Shown: positions 1-7,838 of the stretch, in pieces
Position numbering within the stretch: position 1 is the first letter of the stretch
Layout of the letters: each line of letters begins with the position of its first letter
Origin: Actinoplanes palleronii
Lineage (GTDB): Bacteria; Actinomycetota; Actinomycetes; Mycobacteriales; Micromonosporaceae
Direction of reading: 5' to 3'
Length of the DNA stretch: 64,000 bases
Assembly: GCF_016862315.1 (NCBI RefSeq)
Contig: NZ_BOMS01000073.1
Coordinates: forward strand, 62,001-126,000
Program-made: the position numbers and the translations under genes
The notes under the pieces: generated by a model
Seen by the model: the letters and a program-made list of their open reading frames with translations, nothing else
Told to the model about the DNA's origin: nothing
Database searches by the model: none

Positions 1-2169
1 CCCAGCCGAGCTGCGCTGGCTGGTCTTGAGGGGTGTGTCGGGGTTGTTGAGGCACCCCTGAGCGCCAGCCGAGCTGTGGTGGCTGGCGTCGGGGGGTGTC
101 TCGGGGTCCTTGAGACACCCCTCGTGGCCAGCTGGGGTTTGGGGGTGGAGGGTGATGACGCGGTCGGCGGCGGCTAGGAGGGCTGGGCGGTGGGCTACTA
201 CCAGGACCGCGCAGCCACGTTGGGCGAATTCGCGCAGGCGGGCCACGACCAGGCGTTCGGCGGTGGGGTCGAGGTGGGCGGTCGGTTCGTCGAGCAGCAG
301 GGTGACGACCGGGAACGGGTGGCGCCGCGGGCCGGGCTCGTCGCGCTGCGGGCGGGCGGCGGCGCGCCGGGTCAGCGCGGCGGCGCGGCCGGCTCGGTGC
401 AGCAGCGCGGCCAGGGCCAGGCGCTGGCGCTGGCCGGCCGAGATGCCGTTGCCGTGCTCGCCGAGCGGGGTGTCCGCGGCGACCTCGTCATCCAGGCCGA
501 CCATGCGTAGCGCGGCCAGGATCTCCTCGGCGGTGGTGTCGTCAGCGAAGGCCTCACCGACCGTGCGGGCGTGCGGCAGCGCCGGGCGCTGTGACAGGTG
601 GAACGCGCGTCCTACCGCGACCGCGCCGGCCTCGGCCGGGTGCAGACCGGCGAAGACCCGCAGCGCGGTGCTCTTGCCCGCACCGGACGGCCCGCGCAGT
701 GCGACCAGCTCTCCGGCTCGGACCGCGAGCTCCGGCAGCCACAGCGCGTCACCGCAGGTGCCCGGGTAGGCGGCCCGGACTCCCGCCGCGAGCACTCCCC
801 ACCGGGCCGCGTCGGTGAGGGCCGCCCACTCCGCGCGTCCGGCGCTCGCCGCCTCCGGGTCGTCCTGCCCGGAGGCACCACCCGCGGCGTGGCGAGCGGC
901 CGCGAATGCACTATCGCTGCTCGCTGGGGTGGGGGTGGTGAGGATGTCGTCGACGTCGGCGATGACTGCGGTGGCGTCGGTGGCGGCGTGGTAGCGGGCG
1001 GCCATCTCGCGGAGCGGGCGGTAGGCCTCCGGGGCCAGCAGGATCGCGAGCAGGGCCGGTGCCAGGGACATCGAGCCGCCGGCCACCCGCAGGCCGGCCT
1101 GTACCGCGATCAGGCCGACCGCCAGGGTGCCGACCAGGTCCAGGGCGGTCGAGGAGAGGAAGGCGACGCGCAGCACCCGCAGGGTGGCGTGCCGGTGGCG
1201 TTCGGTCAGGTCGGCGATCACGGTGATCTGGCGTTCGGCACGGCCGTACATCCGGAGGGTGCCGAGGCCGTGCACCACGTCGAGGAAGTGGCCGGCCAGC
1301 CGGGCGTCGGCCGCCCAGCGCTGACGGGAGCGGGCCTGCGTGGCCCAGCCGATCAGAGCGCCGAGCAGCGGTACCAGCGGGAGGGTGAGCAGGGCGATGA
1401 TCGCGGAGGCCGGGTCGACAAGGGCCATCACGACGATCACCGCGGGTGGCAGGAGCACGCCGAGGACCAGGGACGGCAGGTATCCGGAGAACCACGGGCG
1501 CAGCGAGTCCAGCCCGGCGCCGAGCACGGTGGTGAGCCGGCCCGCACCGTAGGAGGCCACCCACGCCGGTCCGCGCCGGACGATCGCCGCGAGCAGGGAA
1601 CGGCGCAGCTCGTCGGTGACCCGGGCGGCGGTGCGGCGGGCGACCACCTGTTCGGTCCAGGAGAGCAGCCCGCGCGCCACGAACGCCCCGGCGAGCAGGG
1701 TGATCGCCGCGGTGCGGGAGCCGCCGAGCAGCAGCGAGGGGGACATCGAGGGGGCGACGATCCAGCAGAGCGCTACCGCGATGGCCAGCGTCGCGGTGGC
1801 CTGTCCGGTTCCGATCAGGGCGAGCAGAGCGACCCCGGCCCGGCCGCTGCGGGCGTGCCGCAGCAGCCGCGGATCGATCGGCCCCCGGCCGGCACGACGC
1901 CCGCCCGGCCCGGGGGAGGAGCCCGGCGTGGGAGAGGAGTCCGGCCCGGGGGAGGAGTCCGGCCCGCTGGGCGAGCGGGAGGAGTCCGATCCCCGCCGCC
2001 CGCCAGGAGCGGAATCCGCGCCGGGAAGGTGCGGGGACGGTGCTGAGGGCGTACCGGAAAGGGGTTTGCCGGGAGAATCGGCCTGGGGGCGGGGAAGGAA
2101 CCGCGCCCACCCGCGGCCCGGCCGCAGCGATCCGTTGCGGACAAGACCGCGGGGGGACGCGGGGGTCAC
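1..2169 (-). CDS. cydD: CydD subunit of the CydDC thiol exporter, locus 1 (partial)
   Basis: Half of the CydDC ABC exporter, which moves cysteine/glutathione across the membrane and is needed to assemble cytochrome bd. The GTG start overlaps the cydB stop (GTGA). The frame stays open to the window edge, so 723 codons are visible and the end is not. Residues 1 to about 90 are a Pro/Ser/Gly-rich extension (SSPGP-type repeats) unusual for CydD. An ABC-exporter membrane domain follows to about residue 400. The ATPase domain has Walker A GPSGAGKST (about 493), signature ISAGQRQRLAL (about 576) and Walker B VTLLLDEPTAHLD (about 623), with roughly 20 extra residues between the last two. After the H-loop AHRPALL the frame runs through two hairpin repeats, read as 21-residue units. 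It is far longer than the 542-residue CydD at 39904-41532. A fusion to CydC beyond the edge is possible. Confidence 0.85.
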   Translation of the reverse strand, partial: MTPASPRGLVRNGSLRPGRGWARFLPRPQADSPGKPLSGTPSAPSPHLPGADSAPGGRRGSDSSRSPSGPDSSPGPDSSPTPGSSPGPGGRRAGRGPIDPRLLRHARSGRAGVALLALIGTGQATATLAIAVALCWIVAPSMSPSLLLGGSRTAAITLLAGAFVARGLLSWTEQVVARRTAARVTDELRRSLLAAIVRRGPAWVASYGAGRLTTVLGAGLDSLRPWFSGYLPSLVLGVLLPPAVIVVMALVDPASAIIALLTLPLVPLLGALIGWATQARSRQRWAADARLAGHFLDVVHGLGTLRMYGRAERQITVIADLTERHRHATLRVLRVAFLSSTALDLVGTLAVGLIAVQAGLRVAGGSMSLAPALLAILLAPEAYRPLREMAARYHAATDATAVIADVDDILTTPTPASSDSAFAAARHAAGGASGQDDPEAASAGRAEWAALTDAARWGVLAAGVRAAYPGTCGDALWLPELAVRAGELVALRGPSGAGKSTALRVFAGLHPAEAGAVAVGRAFHLSQRPALPHARTVGEAFADDTTAEEILAALRMVGLDDEVAADTPLGEHGNGISAGQRQRLALAALLHRAGRAAALTRRAAARPQRDEPGPRRHPFPVVTLLLDEPTAHLDPTAERLVVARLREFAQRGCAVLVVAHRPALLAAADRVITLHPQTPAGHEGCLKDPETPPDASHHSSAGAQGCLNNPDTPLKTSQRSSAG
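18..132. repeat. Two tandem hairpin repeats (63-bp unit) inside the cydD reading frame
   Basis: Two hairpins, 18-70 and 81-132, each run from GGCTGG through a GGGGTGT arm and a matching ACACCCC or GCACCCC arm to CCAGC(C). The unit including the CAGCCGAGCTG linker is 63 bases, so it keeps the cydD frame. On the minus strand it reads as 21-residue repeats sharing AG-x-x-GCL and P-x-TP. The core resembles the intergenic hairpins at 7346, 9016 and 33170. The array appears to continue past the left edge. Confidence 0.75.
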
Positions 2170-3146
2170 GACGGCACCCGCTCGCTGGCGACGCGGCGGC
2201 GGAAGACCCAGTAGGACCAGGCCTGATAGGCCAGCACGCCGGGCAGGATCAGCACGCCGGCCACGGTGATCACCTTCAGTGCGGACGGGCTCGCGGCCGC
2301 CGACGACCGGGTCAGCGACCACAGCGGGTCGAGCGTGCTCCGCAACACCACGGAGCCGTTCGTGGTGAAGACCGCGACCACCGCGCCGGCCACCCCGATC
2401 GCGGTCGCGGTGAACGCGGCGCCCTCGCGGCCCTGGCGGGCCAGCATGCCGGCGATGAAGCTGACCACCGCCGCGACCAGGGTCAGCCGGGAGCCGGTGG
2501 CGACGCCGGCCAGGAGCAGGCCGACCGTGCCGATGTTGCCGGCCTGCCGGGCCAGCGCGACCGCGCGGCGGCGGACCGGCCCGGTGGTGCGCAGGGAGAG
2601 GAACGTCGCGCCGAGCAGGATCGTCGCGATCAGGGCGGCCAGGGCGCCGAGGCCGGCCGCCGGGGTGAACAGCGGGGACAGGCTGCGGCTGATGCCGTGG
2701 CCGGTGACCGTGCCGTTCGCGTCGAGGGCCAGGCCGTGGGTGAAGACGCCGAGCAGGGCGCCCCAGAGCAGCACCACGCCGGCCGACGAGGCGGACAGCA
2801 GCCATTCGCAGCGGCGGCGCCAGGACGGCGAGTCGTGTTTGCCGCGGAACTCCAGGGCGACGCCGCGCACCGCGAGCAGCAGCAGAATGCCGACCATCGG
2901 CAGGTACAGGCCGGAGAGCAGGACCGCGTACCAGTCCGGGAAGGCGGCGAAGGTGACGCCGATCGCGGCGACCAGCCAGACCTCGTTGCCGTCCCAGAAC
3001 GGGCCGATCGTCCGGATGGCCGCCCCGCGCTCGTGCTCGTCCCGGCCGAGGAACGGTGCCAGCACGCCGACGCCGAAGTCGAAGCCCTCGAGGACGAAGT
3101 AGAGCACCCAGGCGAGGACGAGGATCGCGAACCAGAAAGTGATCAT
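2166..3146 (-). CDS. cydB: Cytochrome bd ubiquinol oxidase subunit II, locus 1
   Basis: Membrane partner of CydA in the cytochrome bd quinol oxidase, which reduces O2 to water with high affinity. The protein has 326 residues and begins MITFWFAILVLAW; it shows the family pattern of about eight to nine hydrophobic helices, the early LEGFDFGVG segment and the conserved WDGNEVW motif near residue 51. It starts 12 bases after the cydA stop with a clear GAGGAGC ribosome site, and its TGA overlaps the GTG of cydD, so the three genes form one transcript. A second CydB of 331 residues lies at 41529-42524; the two share motifs but differ widely elsewhere, so they look like old paralogues rather than a recent duplication. 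Confidence 0.95.
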   Translation of the reverse strand: MITFWFAILVLAWVLYFVLEGFDFGVGVLAPFLGRDEHERGAAIRTIGPFWDGNEVWLVAAIGVTFAAFPDWYAVLLSGLYLPMVGILLLLAVRGVALEFRGKHDSPSWRRRCEWLLSASSAGVVLLWGALLGVFTHGLALDANGTVTGHGISRSLSPLFTPAAGLGALAALIATILLGATFLSLRTTGPVRRRAVALARQAGNIGTVGLLLAGVATGSRLTLVAAVVSFIAGMLARQGREGAAFTATAIGVAGAVVAVFTTNGSVVLRSTLDPLWSLTRSSAAASPSALKVITVAGVLILPGVLAYQAWSYWVFRRRVASERVPS

Positions 3147-3158
3147 GGGAGGCGCTCC

Positions 3159-4574
3159 TCAGTAGGCGGGGGCAGGTTCGACAGGCGACTTCTCCGAGAT
3201 CTCGGGAAATAGTGCCTGGCGCGACAAGTGGACGACGAGCTTGTACCAAGCGATCGCCAGCAACCCGTAGACCAGCGTGAACCCGCCCAGCGACAGCAAG
3301 ACTTCAGCGCTGGTCAACCCCGGCGAGATCCCGTCGGACACCTTCGAGATGCCGAACGCGAGCCACGGCTGCCGAGCCGTCTCGGTGAACACCCACCCGA
3401 ACGTGTTCGCGGCGGCCGGCAGCAGCGGCGAGAGCAGGAGAATCCGCTTGATCCATGTCGGGACACCGGCTCCCATCTGCAGGAACGCGGGCAGCAACGG
3501 GATCCGGAATCGACGGCGAAGAGACGACGCCCACAGGTAGTAGGCGGCCAGAGCCATCCCCGCCACCCCCGCCCCGATCATCAGCCGGAACGTCCAGAAC
3601 GCCACCGGGATCATCGGGATGTAGTTGCCCGGCCCGTACTGCGCCACGTACTGCGCCTGCAGGTCGTCGATCCCCTGCACCGTCCCGCCGAACGATCCGG
3701 TGCCCAGGAAGGACAGCAGCCGGGGGATCTCCACGGTCAGGAACGGTTTGTCGTGCCCGAGCGTCCCGAGCGCGAAGACCGAGAACGGCGCCCCGGTGGT
3801 GGTCTCGTAGAGCGCCTCGGCGGCGGCCATCTTCATCGGCTGCACCGCGGTCATCACCTTGCCGAGGTGGTCGCCGGTGATCGCGGTCATCGCCCCGCCG
3901 ATCAGCATCAGCCACGCGCCGAGCCGGGCCAGGGTCCGGAACGCCGGATCGGCCGCGTGCCGCCACACCCCGATGGCGAGCAGCAGCCCGCCGCCGGCCA
4001 TCGCCGCACCGGCCATCGTGTGCGGGAACGCGGCGAGCACCACCTCGTTCGTCAGCAGCTCGCCGAAGCTGGTCAGGTGCGCGCGCCCGGTGACCGGGTC
4101 CATCGCGTACGCGACCGGGTTCTGCATGAACGAGTTCGCCGCCAGGATGATGTACGCCGACAGCAGCGTCCCCACCGCCACCACCACGATGGTCGCCGCG
4201 TGCAGCCGCCGGGGCAGCCGATCCCAGCCGAAGTACCACAGCGCCAGGAACGTCGCCTCGAGGAAGAACGCGAGCATCCCCTCGACCGCCAGGGTCGGCC
4301 CGAACACGTCGCCGTAGAACTTGGCGAACGCGCTCCAGCCCAGCCCGAACTGGAACTCCTGGACGAGCCCGGTCACCACGCCGACCGCGAACGTGACGAT
4401 CAGCAGCTTCCCGACGAACTTGGTCAGCGCGAGATGGCGCTCGTCCCGGGTGAAAAGCCACGTCAGATGCAGCCCCGCCGCGGCCGCCGACAGGCAGATC
4501 GACAGCGGTACGAACAGGTAGTGGTAAACCGTCACGACCGCGAACTGCAGCCTGGTCAGGTCGAGCACGTCCAT
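3159..4574 (-). CDS. cydA: Cytochrome bd ubiquinol oxidase subunit I, locus 1
   Basis: Haem-bearing subunit of cytochrome bd oxidase, 471 residues. His18 in the N-terminal VYHYLFVP matches the haem b595 ligand of characterised CydA. Other family marks are GLVQEFQFG, FFLEATFL, the helix ending QPMKMAAAEALYE, and FGWVFTETARQPW near residue 400. The quinol-binding Q-loop is short, as in other actinobacteria. The ATG is preceded by GAGGGGACACCCG. It is the first gene of cydA-B-D and is divergent from a BlaI-type repressor gene 75 bases away. The dyad at 4598-4623 lies 24 bases upstream of the ATG, where a bound repressor could block transcription. A second cydA is at 42536-43924. Confidence 0.96.
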   Translation of the reverse strand: MDVLDLTRLQFAVVTVYHYLFVPLSICLSAAAAGLHLTWLFTRDERHLALTKFVGKLLIVTFAVGVVTGLVQEFQFGLGWSAFAKFYGDVFGPTLAVEGMLAFFLEATFLALWYFGWDRLPRRLHAATIVVVAVGTLLSAYIILAANSFMQNPVAYAMDPVTGRAHLTSFGELLTNEVVLAAFPHTMAGAAMAGGGLLLAIGVWRHAADPAFRTLARLGAWLMLIGGAMTAITGDHLGKVMTAVQPMKMAAAEALYETTTGAPFSVFALGTLGHDKPFLTVEIPRLLSFLGTGSFGGTVQGIDDLQAQYVAQYGPGNYIPMIPVAFWTFRLMIGAGVAGMALAAYYLWASSLRRRFRIPLLPAFLQMGAGVPTWIKRILLLSPLLPAAANTFGWVFTETARQPWLAFGISKVSDGISPGLTSAEVLLSLGGFTLVYGLLAIAWYKLVVHLSRQALFPEISEKSPVEPAPAY

Positions 4575-4597
4575 CGGGTGTCCCCTCTACGACTCTT

Positions 4598-4623
4598 CGT
4601 AGTAGATACTACGAGACGTAGTA
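4598..4623. promoter_or_regulatory. BlaI-type operator between cydA and blaI
   Basis: Three consecutive half-sites, CGTAGTA (4598), TACTACG (4607) and CGTAGTA (4617), form two overlapping inverted repeats with 2- and 3-base centres. A weaker half-site TACGACT lies at 4588. BlaI/MecI repressors bind dyads built on TACTAC/GTAGTA-like halves, and a gene for such a protein starts 27 bases away. The minus strand holds a -10-like TAGTAT inside the dyad. Binding is inferred. Confidence 0.7.
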
Positions 4624-4649
4624 CGACCGGCCCTAGTAGGATGGGTCAC

Positions 4650-5000
4650 ATGGCACTAGGCGACCTTGAACGTGAGGTCATGACACAGCTGTGGGACGCG
4701 TCCGAGCCGCTCACCGTGCGGCAGGTGCACGACCTTCTCAGCAGAAATCGTGATTTGGCGTATACGACTGTGATGACGGTCCTCGACCGTCTCGCCAAGA
4801 AGAAGCTGGTCGTCCAGCAGAAGGCGGACCGTGCCTACAAGTACGCCCCCGCCCAGTCCCGCGAGGAGATGACCGCGGCGCTGATGTTCGACGCGCTCAG
4901 CGCCACTCCCGATCGGGACGCCGCGCTGGCATACTTCCTCGGTCAGCTGCCCCCCGGCGCCATCCGAGCCGCCCTGGACGTCCCACCGAAAGAGACGTGA
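4650..5000 (+). CDS. blaI: BlaI/MecI/CopY-family transcriptional repressor
   Basis: Small winged-helix repressor of 116 residues, the usual length for BlaI/MecI. The pattern LGDLEREVMTQLWDASEP followed by LTVRQVHDLL and TTVMTVLDRLAKKKLV (recognition helix and wing) is typical, with a C-terminal dimerisation region. In known systems the dimer sits on a dyad until a partner membrane protease triggers its cleavage. I prefer the ATG at 4650 (LGDLE two residues in); an in-frame ATG at 4641 is possible, and the AGGATGG upstream could serve either. It is divergent from cydA across a matching dyad and overlaps the M56 protease gene by four bases. This suggests it controls cytochrome bd locus 1 and itself. 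The family is sure; the target is inferred. Confidence 0.9.
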   Translation: MALGDLEREVMTQLWDASEPLTVRQVHDLLSRNRDLAYTTVMTVLDRLAKKKLVVQQKADRAYKYAPAQSREEMTAALMFDALSATPDRDAALAYFLGQLPPGAIRAALDVPPKET

Positions 5001-5914
5001 CCGCACTCCTGCTGGGCGCCCTCGGGCTCACCCTCTCGCTGGCCGTACCGGGCGTGCTGGCCGGCGCGCGCTGGCCGGACCGTGCCCCGGTCGCCGCCGT
5101 CCTGCTCTGGCAGGCGCTCACCCTGACCGCGGTGCTCTGCGCGCTCGGCGTGGTCCTCGCCGCCCCGGAGGAGATGACCCGGGCGTCCGGCGCGGACCAC
5201 CCGTGGACCGTCGCGGCGCTGGTGTTCTCGCTGGTGGTGGCCGCCGTGATCGTGATCCGGCTGCTGATCTCGCTGGTCAAGGTGAGTGTCCGGGCCCGCG
5301 CCCGGCGCGCCCGGCACCGGATGCTCGTCGACCTGCTGGACCGGGTGGAACGGCACCGTGAGCTGGGCGGGGCCGAGGTGCGGGTGCTCGACGGGGCGTT
5401 GCCCCTCGCCTACTGCGTGCCGGGGCGGGAGCCGCGGGTGGTGCTCAGCGACGCGGTGCTGCGGATTCTGGACCGGGCGCAGGTGGACGCGGTGCTCGCC
5501 CACGAGCAGGCGCACCTGCGGCACCGGCACGAGCTGGTGATGGAGTCGTTCACCGCGTTCTATCAGGCGGTGCCGCGGCCGTTGCGCAGCCGGGCGCCCC
5601 TCGACGCGGTGCACCTGCTGCTCGAGATGGTCGCCGACGACGCGGCTCGCCGGCGTACCGGGCCGGTGCCGCTGCGGGAGGCGCTGGCCCGGCTCTCCGA
5701 CGCCGTACCCCTCGCGGAGGAGGCCCCGGCCGACCCGGCGGGTGAATCCCGGCGTCGCCGTCTCGACCGGCTGGCCGGTCCGGCGCCCGGTGCGACAGGT
5801 CTGTCGGTCCTCGCCGGCCTCGCCGCGGCGGGTCTCCTGGTGTTACCCACGGTGATCCTGGTGGTGCCCTGGCTCGGCCGGGCCCTGGACGCCTGGCCAT
5901 TCCGCTCACTCTGA
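4997..5914 (+). CDS. M56-family (BlaR1/MecR1-type) membrane metalloprotease
   Basis: Membrane zinc protease, 305 residues, expected to sense a signal and inactivate the BlaI-type repressor encoded just upstream. The GTG start overlaps the blaI stop (GTGA). Hydrophobic helices lie near residues 3-22, 33-55, 72-95 and 265-295. The zinc site HEQAH is at residues 169-173 in AVLAHEQAHLRHRHE, in a cytoplasmic domain after helix three. There is no extracellular penicillin-binding domain as in staphylococcal BlaR1, so the signal is not a beta-lactam seen in that way. Short M56 proteins paired with BlaI are common in actinobacteria. The placement beside cydABD points to a respiratory or envelope-stress signal, which is inference. 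Confidence 0.88.
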   Translation: MTALLLGALGLTLSLAVPGVLAGARWPDRAPVAAVLLWQALTLTAVLCALGVVLAAPEEMTRASGADHPWTVAALVFSLVVAAVIVIRLLISLVKVSVRARARRARHRMLVDLLDRVERHRELGGAEVRVLDGALPLAYCVPGREPRVVLSDAVLRILDRAQVDAVLAHEQAHLRHRHELVMESFTAFYQAVPRPLRSRAPLDAVHLLLEMVADDAARRRTGPVPLREALARLSDAVPLAEEAPADPAGESRRRRLDRLAGPAPGATGLSVLAGLAAAGLLVLPTVILVVPWLGRALDAWPFRSL

Positions 5915-6034
5915 GTGCTGGTGAGTGTGCGTGCGGTTTCCCCCCTCACGCATGCTTTTGTTGCCTGCATGATCCGAGTACGGTGATCCCCGGTTCGGCA
6001 GCCCCCCATCGTCCATCCGGCCGATCTGACGAAC

Positions 6035-6160
6035 CACCGCCTAATCGCCGCGAGGCGAGCCGGGGACCCACGCACCCGGGGTGAAGCCGCGTTCGCGCGG
6101 CCGGGCGTGCTTCCCGCCCGAACCCGTCAGCTAACCCGGTCGGCGGCCGAGTGGGAAGAA
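6035..6160 (+). ncRNA. Cyclic di-AMP riboswitch (ydaO/yuaA leader)
   Basis: The leader upstream of the NlpC/P60 gene carries the conserved blocks of the c-di-AMP riboswitch: GAGCCGGGGACCCAC at 6057-6071 followed by GGGGTGAA, then a variable stem, then CCCGAACCCGTCAGCTAACC at about 6117-6136, which closes with the Shine-Dalgarno region. In actinobacteria this class commonly sits ahead of cell-wall hydrolase genes. Edges are approximate; no fold was computed. Confidence 0.88.
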
Positions 6161-6176
6161 AGGACAACGCACCTAC

Positions 6177-7157
6177 GTGAAACGGATAGGCGCGCGTGGT
6201 GTGCTGCGCAGTGTTCTCTGCGCGGCCGCCACAGCCGGACTCGTTCTCACCGGTCCTGTCGTTGCCCACGCCACGCCCTCGCCGGGCAGCGTCGAGACCC
6301 AGATCGACAAGCAGTGGAACGAGCTCGAGCCCGTCATCGAGGACTACAACGACGTGCACGGGAAGCTGCTCAAGCTGCAGAAGCAGCAGAAGCAGCTGAA
6401 CAAGACGCTCGCTCCGCTGCAGAAGCAGGTCGACGCGGCCATGACGGACGTCCGTGGCCTGGCTGCCGACGCCTACATGCAGGGTCCGCCGAGCACCATC
6501 GGGGCGATCCTGAGCGGCAAGCCGACCGGCCTGACCGAGAAGCTCTCCCTTCTCGAGCAGCTGGCCAGCAAGCGCACGGCGTCGATCCAGGGCGTGGTGA
6601 AGCTCCGCGACAAGTACGCGACCGACAAGGAGAAGGTGGATGCGCTGGCATCCGAGATCTCCACTCGGGACACCGACCTCAAGACCAAGAAGTCGGCGAT
6701 CGAGAAGGAGATCAACTCCCTCCAGAAGCTCCGGATCAAGGCGTATGGCGCGTCCGGCGCGAGCGACGGGCCGTACAAGACCGGTCCGTGTCCGGTCGAC
6801 TACACCAACGACAAGGGCGGCCGTGCCGCTCAGCGTGCGTGTGACCTGATCGGCAAGCCCTATGTCTTCGGCTCCGAGGGTCCGAACAGCTACGACTGCT
6901 CGGGTCTGACGAAGGAGGCCTGGGCGGCCGTCGGGGTGCACCTCGAGCACTACACGAAGGATCAGTGGGGCTCCGGGAAGTCGGTCAGCCGCAGCGAGCT
7001 GCAGCCGGGTGACCTGGTCTTCTACTACTCCGACGTGCACCACGTGGCCATCTACATCGGTGGCGGCATGGTGGTGCACGCACCGCACACGGGCGACTTC
7101 GTGCGGATGGCGACGATCGACCGCGGTCCGATCGCCGGTTACCGCCGGCCCGGTTAG
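6177..7157 (+). CDS. Secreted NlpC/P60 peptidoglycan endopeptidase (RipA-like)
   Basis: Exported cell-wall hydrolase, 326 residues, expected to cut stem peptides of peptidoglycan during growth or germination. A signal peptide (basic MKRIGARG, hydrophobic core, cleavage near VVAHA, about 31) is followed by a long coiled-coil region (about 40-200, with QKQQKQLNKT and further heptads). The C-terminal NlpC/P60 domain spans about 215-326. The catalytic Cys is C241 in NSYDCSGLT, and the His is in SDVHHVAIYIG (about 288-289). GTG start after GAAGAAAGGA. A c-di-AMP riboswitch precedes it and an intrinsic-type terminator follows, so it is a single-gene unit controlled by c-di-AMP. Confidence 0.95.
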   Translation: MKRIGARGVLRSVLCAAATAGLVLTGPVVAHATPSPGSVETQIDKQWNELEPVIEDYNDVHGKLLKLQKQQKQLNKTLAPLQKQVDAAMTDVRGLAADAYMQGPPSTIGAILSGKPTGLTEKLSLLEQLASKRTASIQGVVKLRDKYATDKEKVDALASEISTRDTDLKTKKSAIEKEINSLQKLRIKAYGASGASDGPYKTGPCPVDYTNDKGGRAAQRACDLIGKPYVFGSEGPNSYDCSGLTKEAWAAVGVHLEHYTKDQWGSGKSVSRSELQPGDLVFYYSDVHHVAIYIGGGMVVHAPHTGDFVRMATIDRGPIAGYRRPG

Positions 7158-7175
7158 ACCGTTCCAGATCAGGCA

Positions 7176-7212
7176 GGGCCGCTCCCGGTTGTTCTCGGGG
7201 GCGGCCCTTTCG
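7176..7212 (+). terminator. Intrinsic-type terminator after the NlpC/P60 gene
   Basis: GGGCCGCTCCCGG pairs with the region ending CGGGGGCGGCCC across a short TTGTTCT loop and is followed by TTTC. It lies 19 bases after the stop codon. Confidence 0.75.
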
Positions 7213-7261
7213 CTTCCTGACCGCTTTCGGTCCCGACCACCTTTTTGGTACGAGCGATGAC

Positions 7262-7397
7262 TCCCCGCCCGCAGGCTACGAGCCGAGTCCCGTGATGGTC
7301 TCGCGCGCGACCGTGGCCACTCCCGGCCGCAGCGCGCCGCCAGGGGGTTGGCTCTCAGGGTGTCTCCGCAGCGCGGAGACACCCCTGAGGCCCAGCC
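7262..7397 (-). repeat. Dispersed hairpin element, copy 1 (inverted)
   Basis: Hairpin at 7346-7397 (GTGTCTCCGC / GCGGAGACAC core around an AGC loop, outer arms TTGG/CCAG) with the conserved tail running left to 7262. Read on the minus strand the tail holds GCGCTGCGGCCGGGAGTGG and CTCGGCTCGTAGCCTGCGG as in the copy at 33170. The distal GTAGTCGTACCGCA block found in the other copies is absent. It lies between the convergent NlpC/P60 and marR genes and ends 4 bases from the marR stop. Confidence 0.85.
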
Positions 7398-7401
7398 GGG
7401 A

Positions 7402-7815
7402 TCACTGATGGTGCGCGAGCACCTTGCGCAGCAGCCCGGCCAGTTGGTCCCGTTCGTCCGCGGTCAGCGGGGCGAACAGGTCGTCCTGGATCGCCGCCGC
7501 GCGCTCGCCCAGCTCCCGGGCGCGCTCCCGCCCCGCCGTCGTGACCGTGATGACGTTGCGGCGGCGGTCGGCCGGGTCGGGGGATCGGCCCACGAACCCG
7601 CCCGTCTCCAGCTCGTTGAGCGCGCCGACCAGGTCGCTGAGGTGGATGCCGGTGCGCCGGCCCAGCGCCGCCTGGCTGGCCGGCCCCTCGGCGATCAGCG
7701 ACGCCAGCAGCCGGTAGTGGTAGCCCCGCGCGCCGACCTCGGCGAAACCGTCGCCGACCAGGCGGTGCGCGTGCGCGGCGGTCTGGGTGAGCAGCCAGCT
7801 CGGCAGGTTCTCCAC
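7402..7815 (-). CDS. MarR-family transcriptional regulator
   Basis: DNA-binding regulator of 137 residues, usual MarR length. The winged helix covers about residues 35-105, with QAALGRRTGIHLSDLVGALNE as helix-turn-helix and the wing SPDPADRRRNVITVT typical of MarR; dimerisation helices flank it. The start is GTG at 7815. It is divergent from an epoxide hydrolase gene and separated from it by 53 bases that contain two copies of a 12-base palindrome, so it very likely represses itself and the hydrolase and is relieved by a small aromatic or epoxide-like ligand. The ligand is unknown. Confidence 0.92.
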   Translation of the reverse strand: MENLPSWLLTQTAAHAHRLVGDGFAEVGARGYHYRLLASLIAEGPASQAALGRRTGIHLSDLVGALNELETGGFVGRSPDPADRRRNVITVTTAGRERARELGERAAAIQDDLFAPLTADERDQLAGLLRKVLAHHQ

Positions 7816-7838
7816 GTGCCGACAATACCATTCGACGA

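Noticed and set aside
911..2110. A 399-codon minus-strand frame beside cydD
   Set aside because: Arg/Pro-rich without motifs; the neighbouring frame from GTG 2169 gives the full CydD pattern.
4997..5914. Beta-lactam sensor BlaR1 in the strict sense
   Set aside because: It has the M56 zinc motif but no extracellular penicillin-binding domain and no beta-lactamase gene is near.
7346..7397. Ordinary intrinsic terminator only
   Set aside because: The hairpin has no T-run, and a tail of about 80-115 bases is conserved between copies, which a plain terminator would not need.
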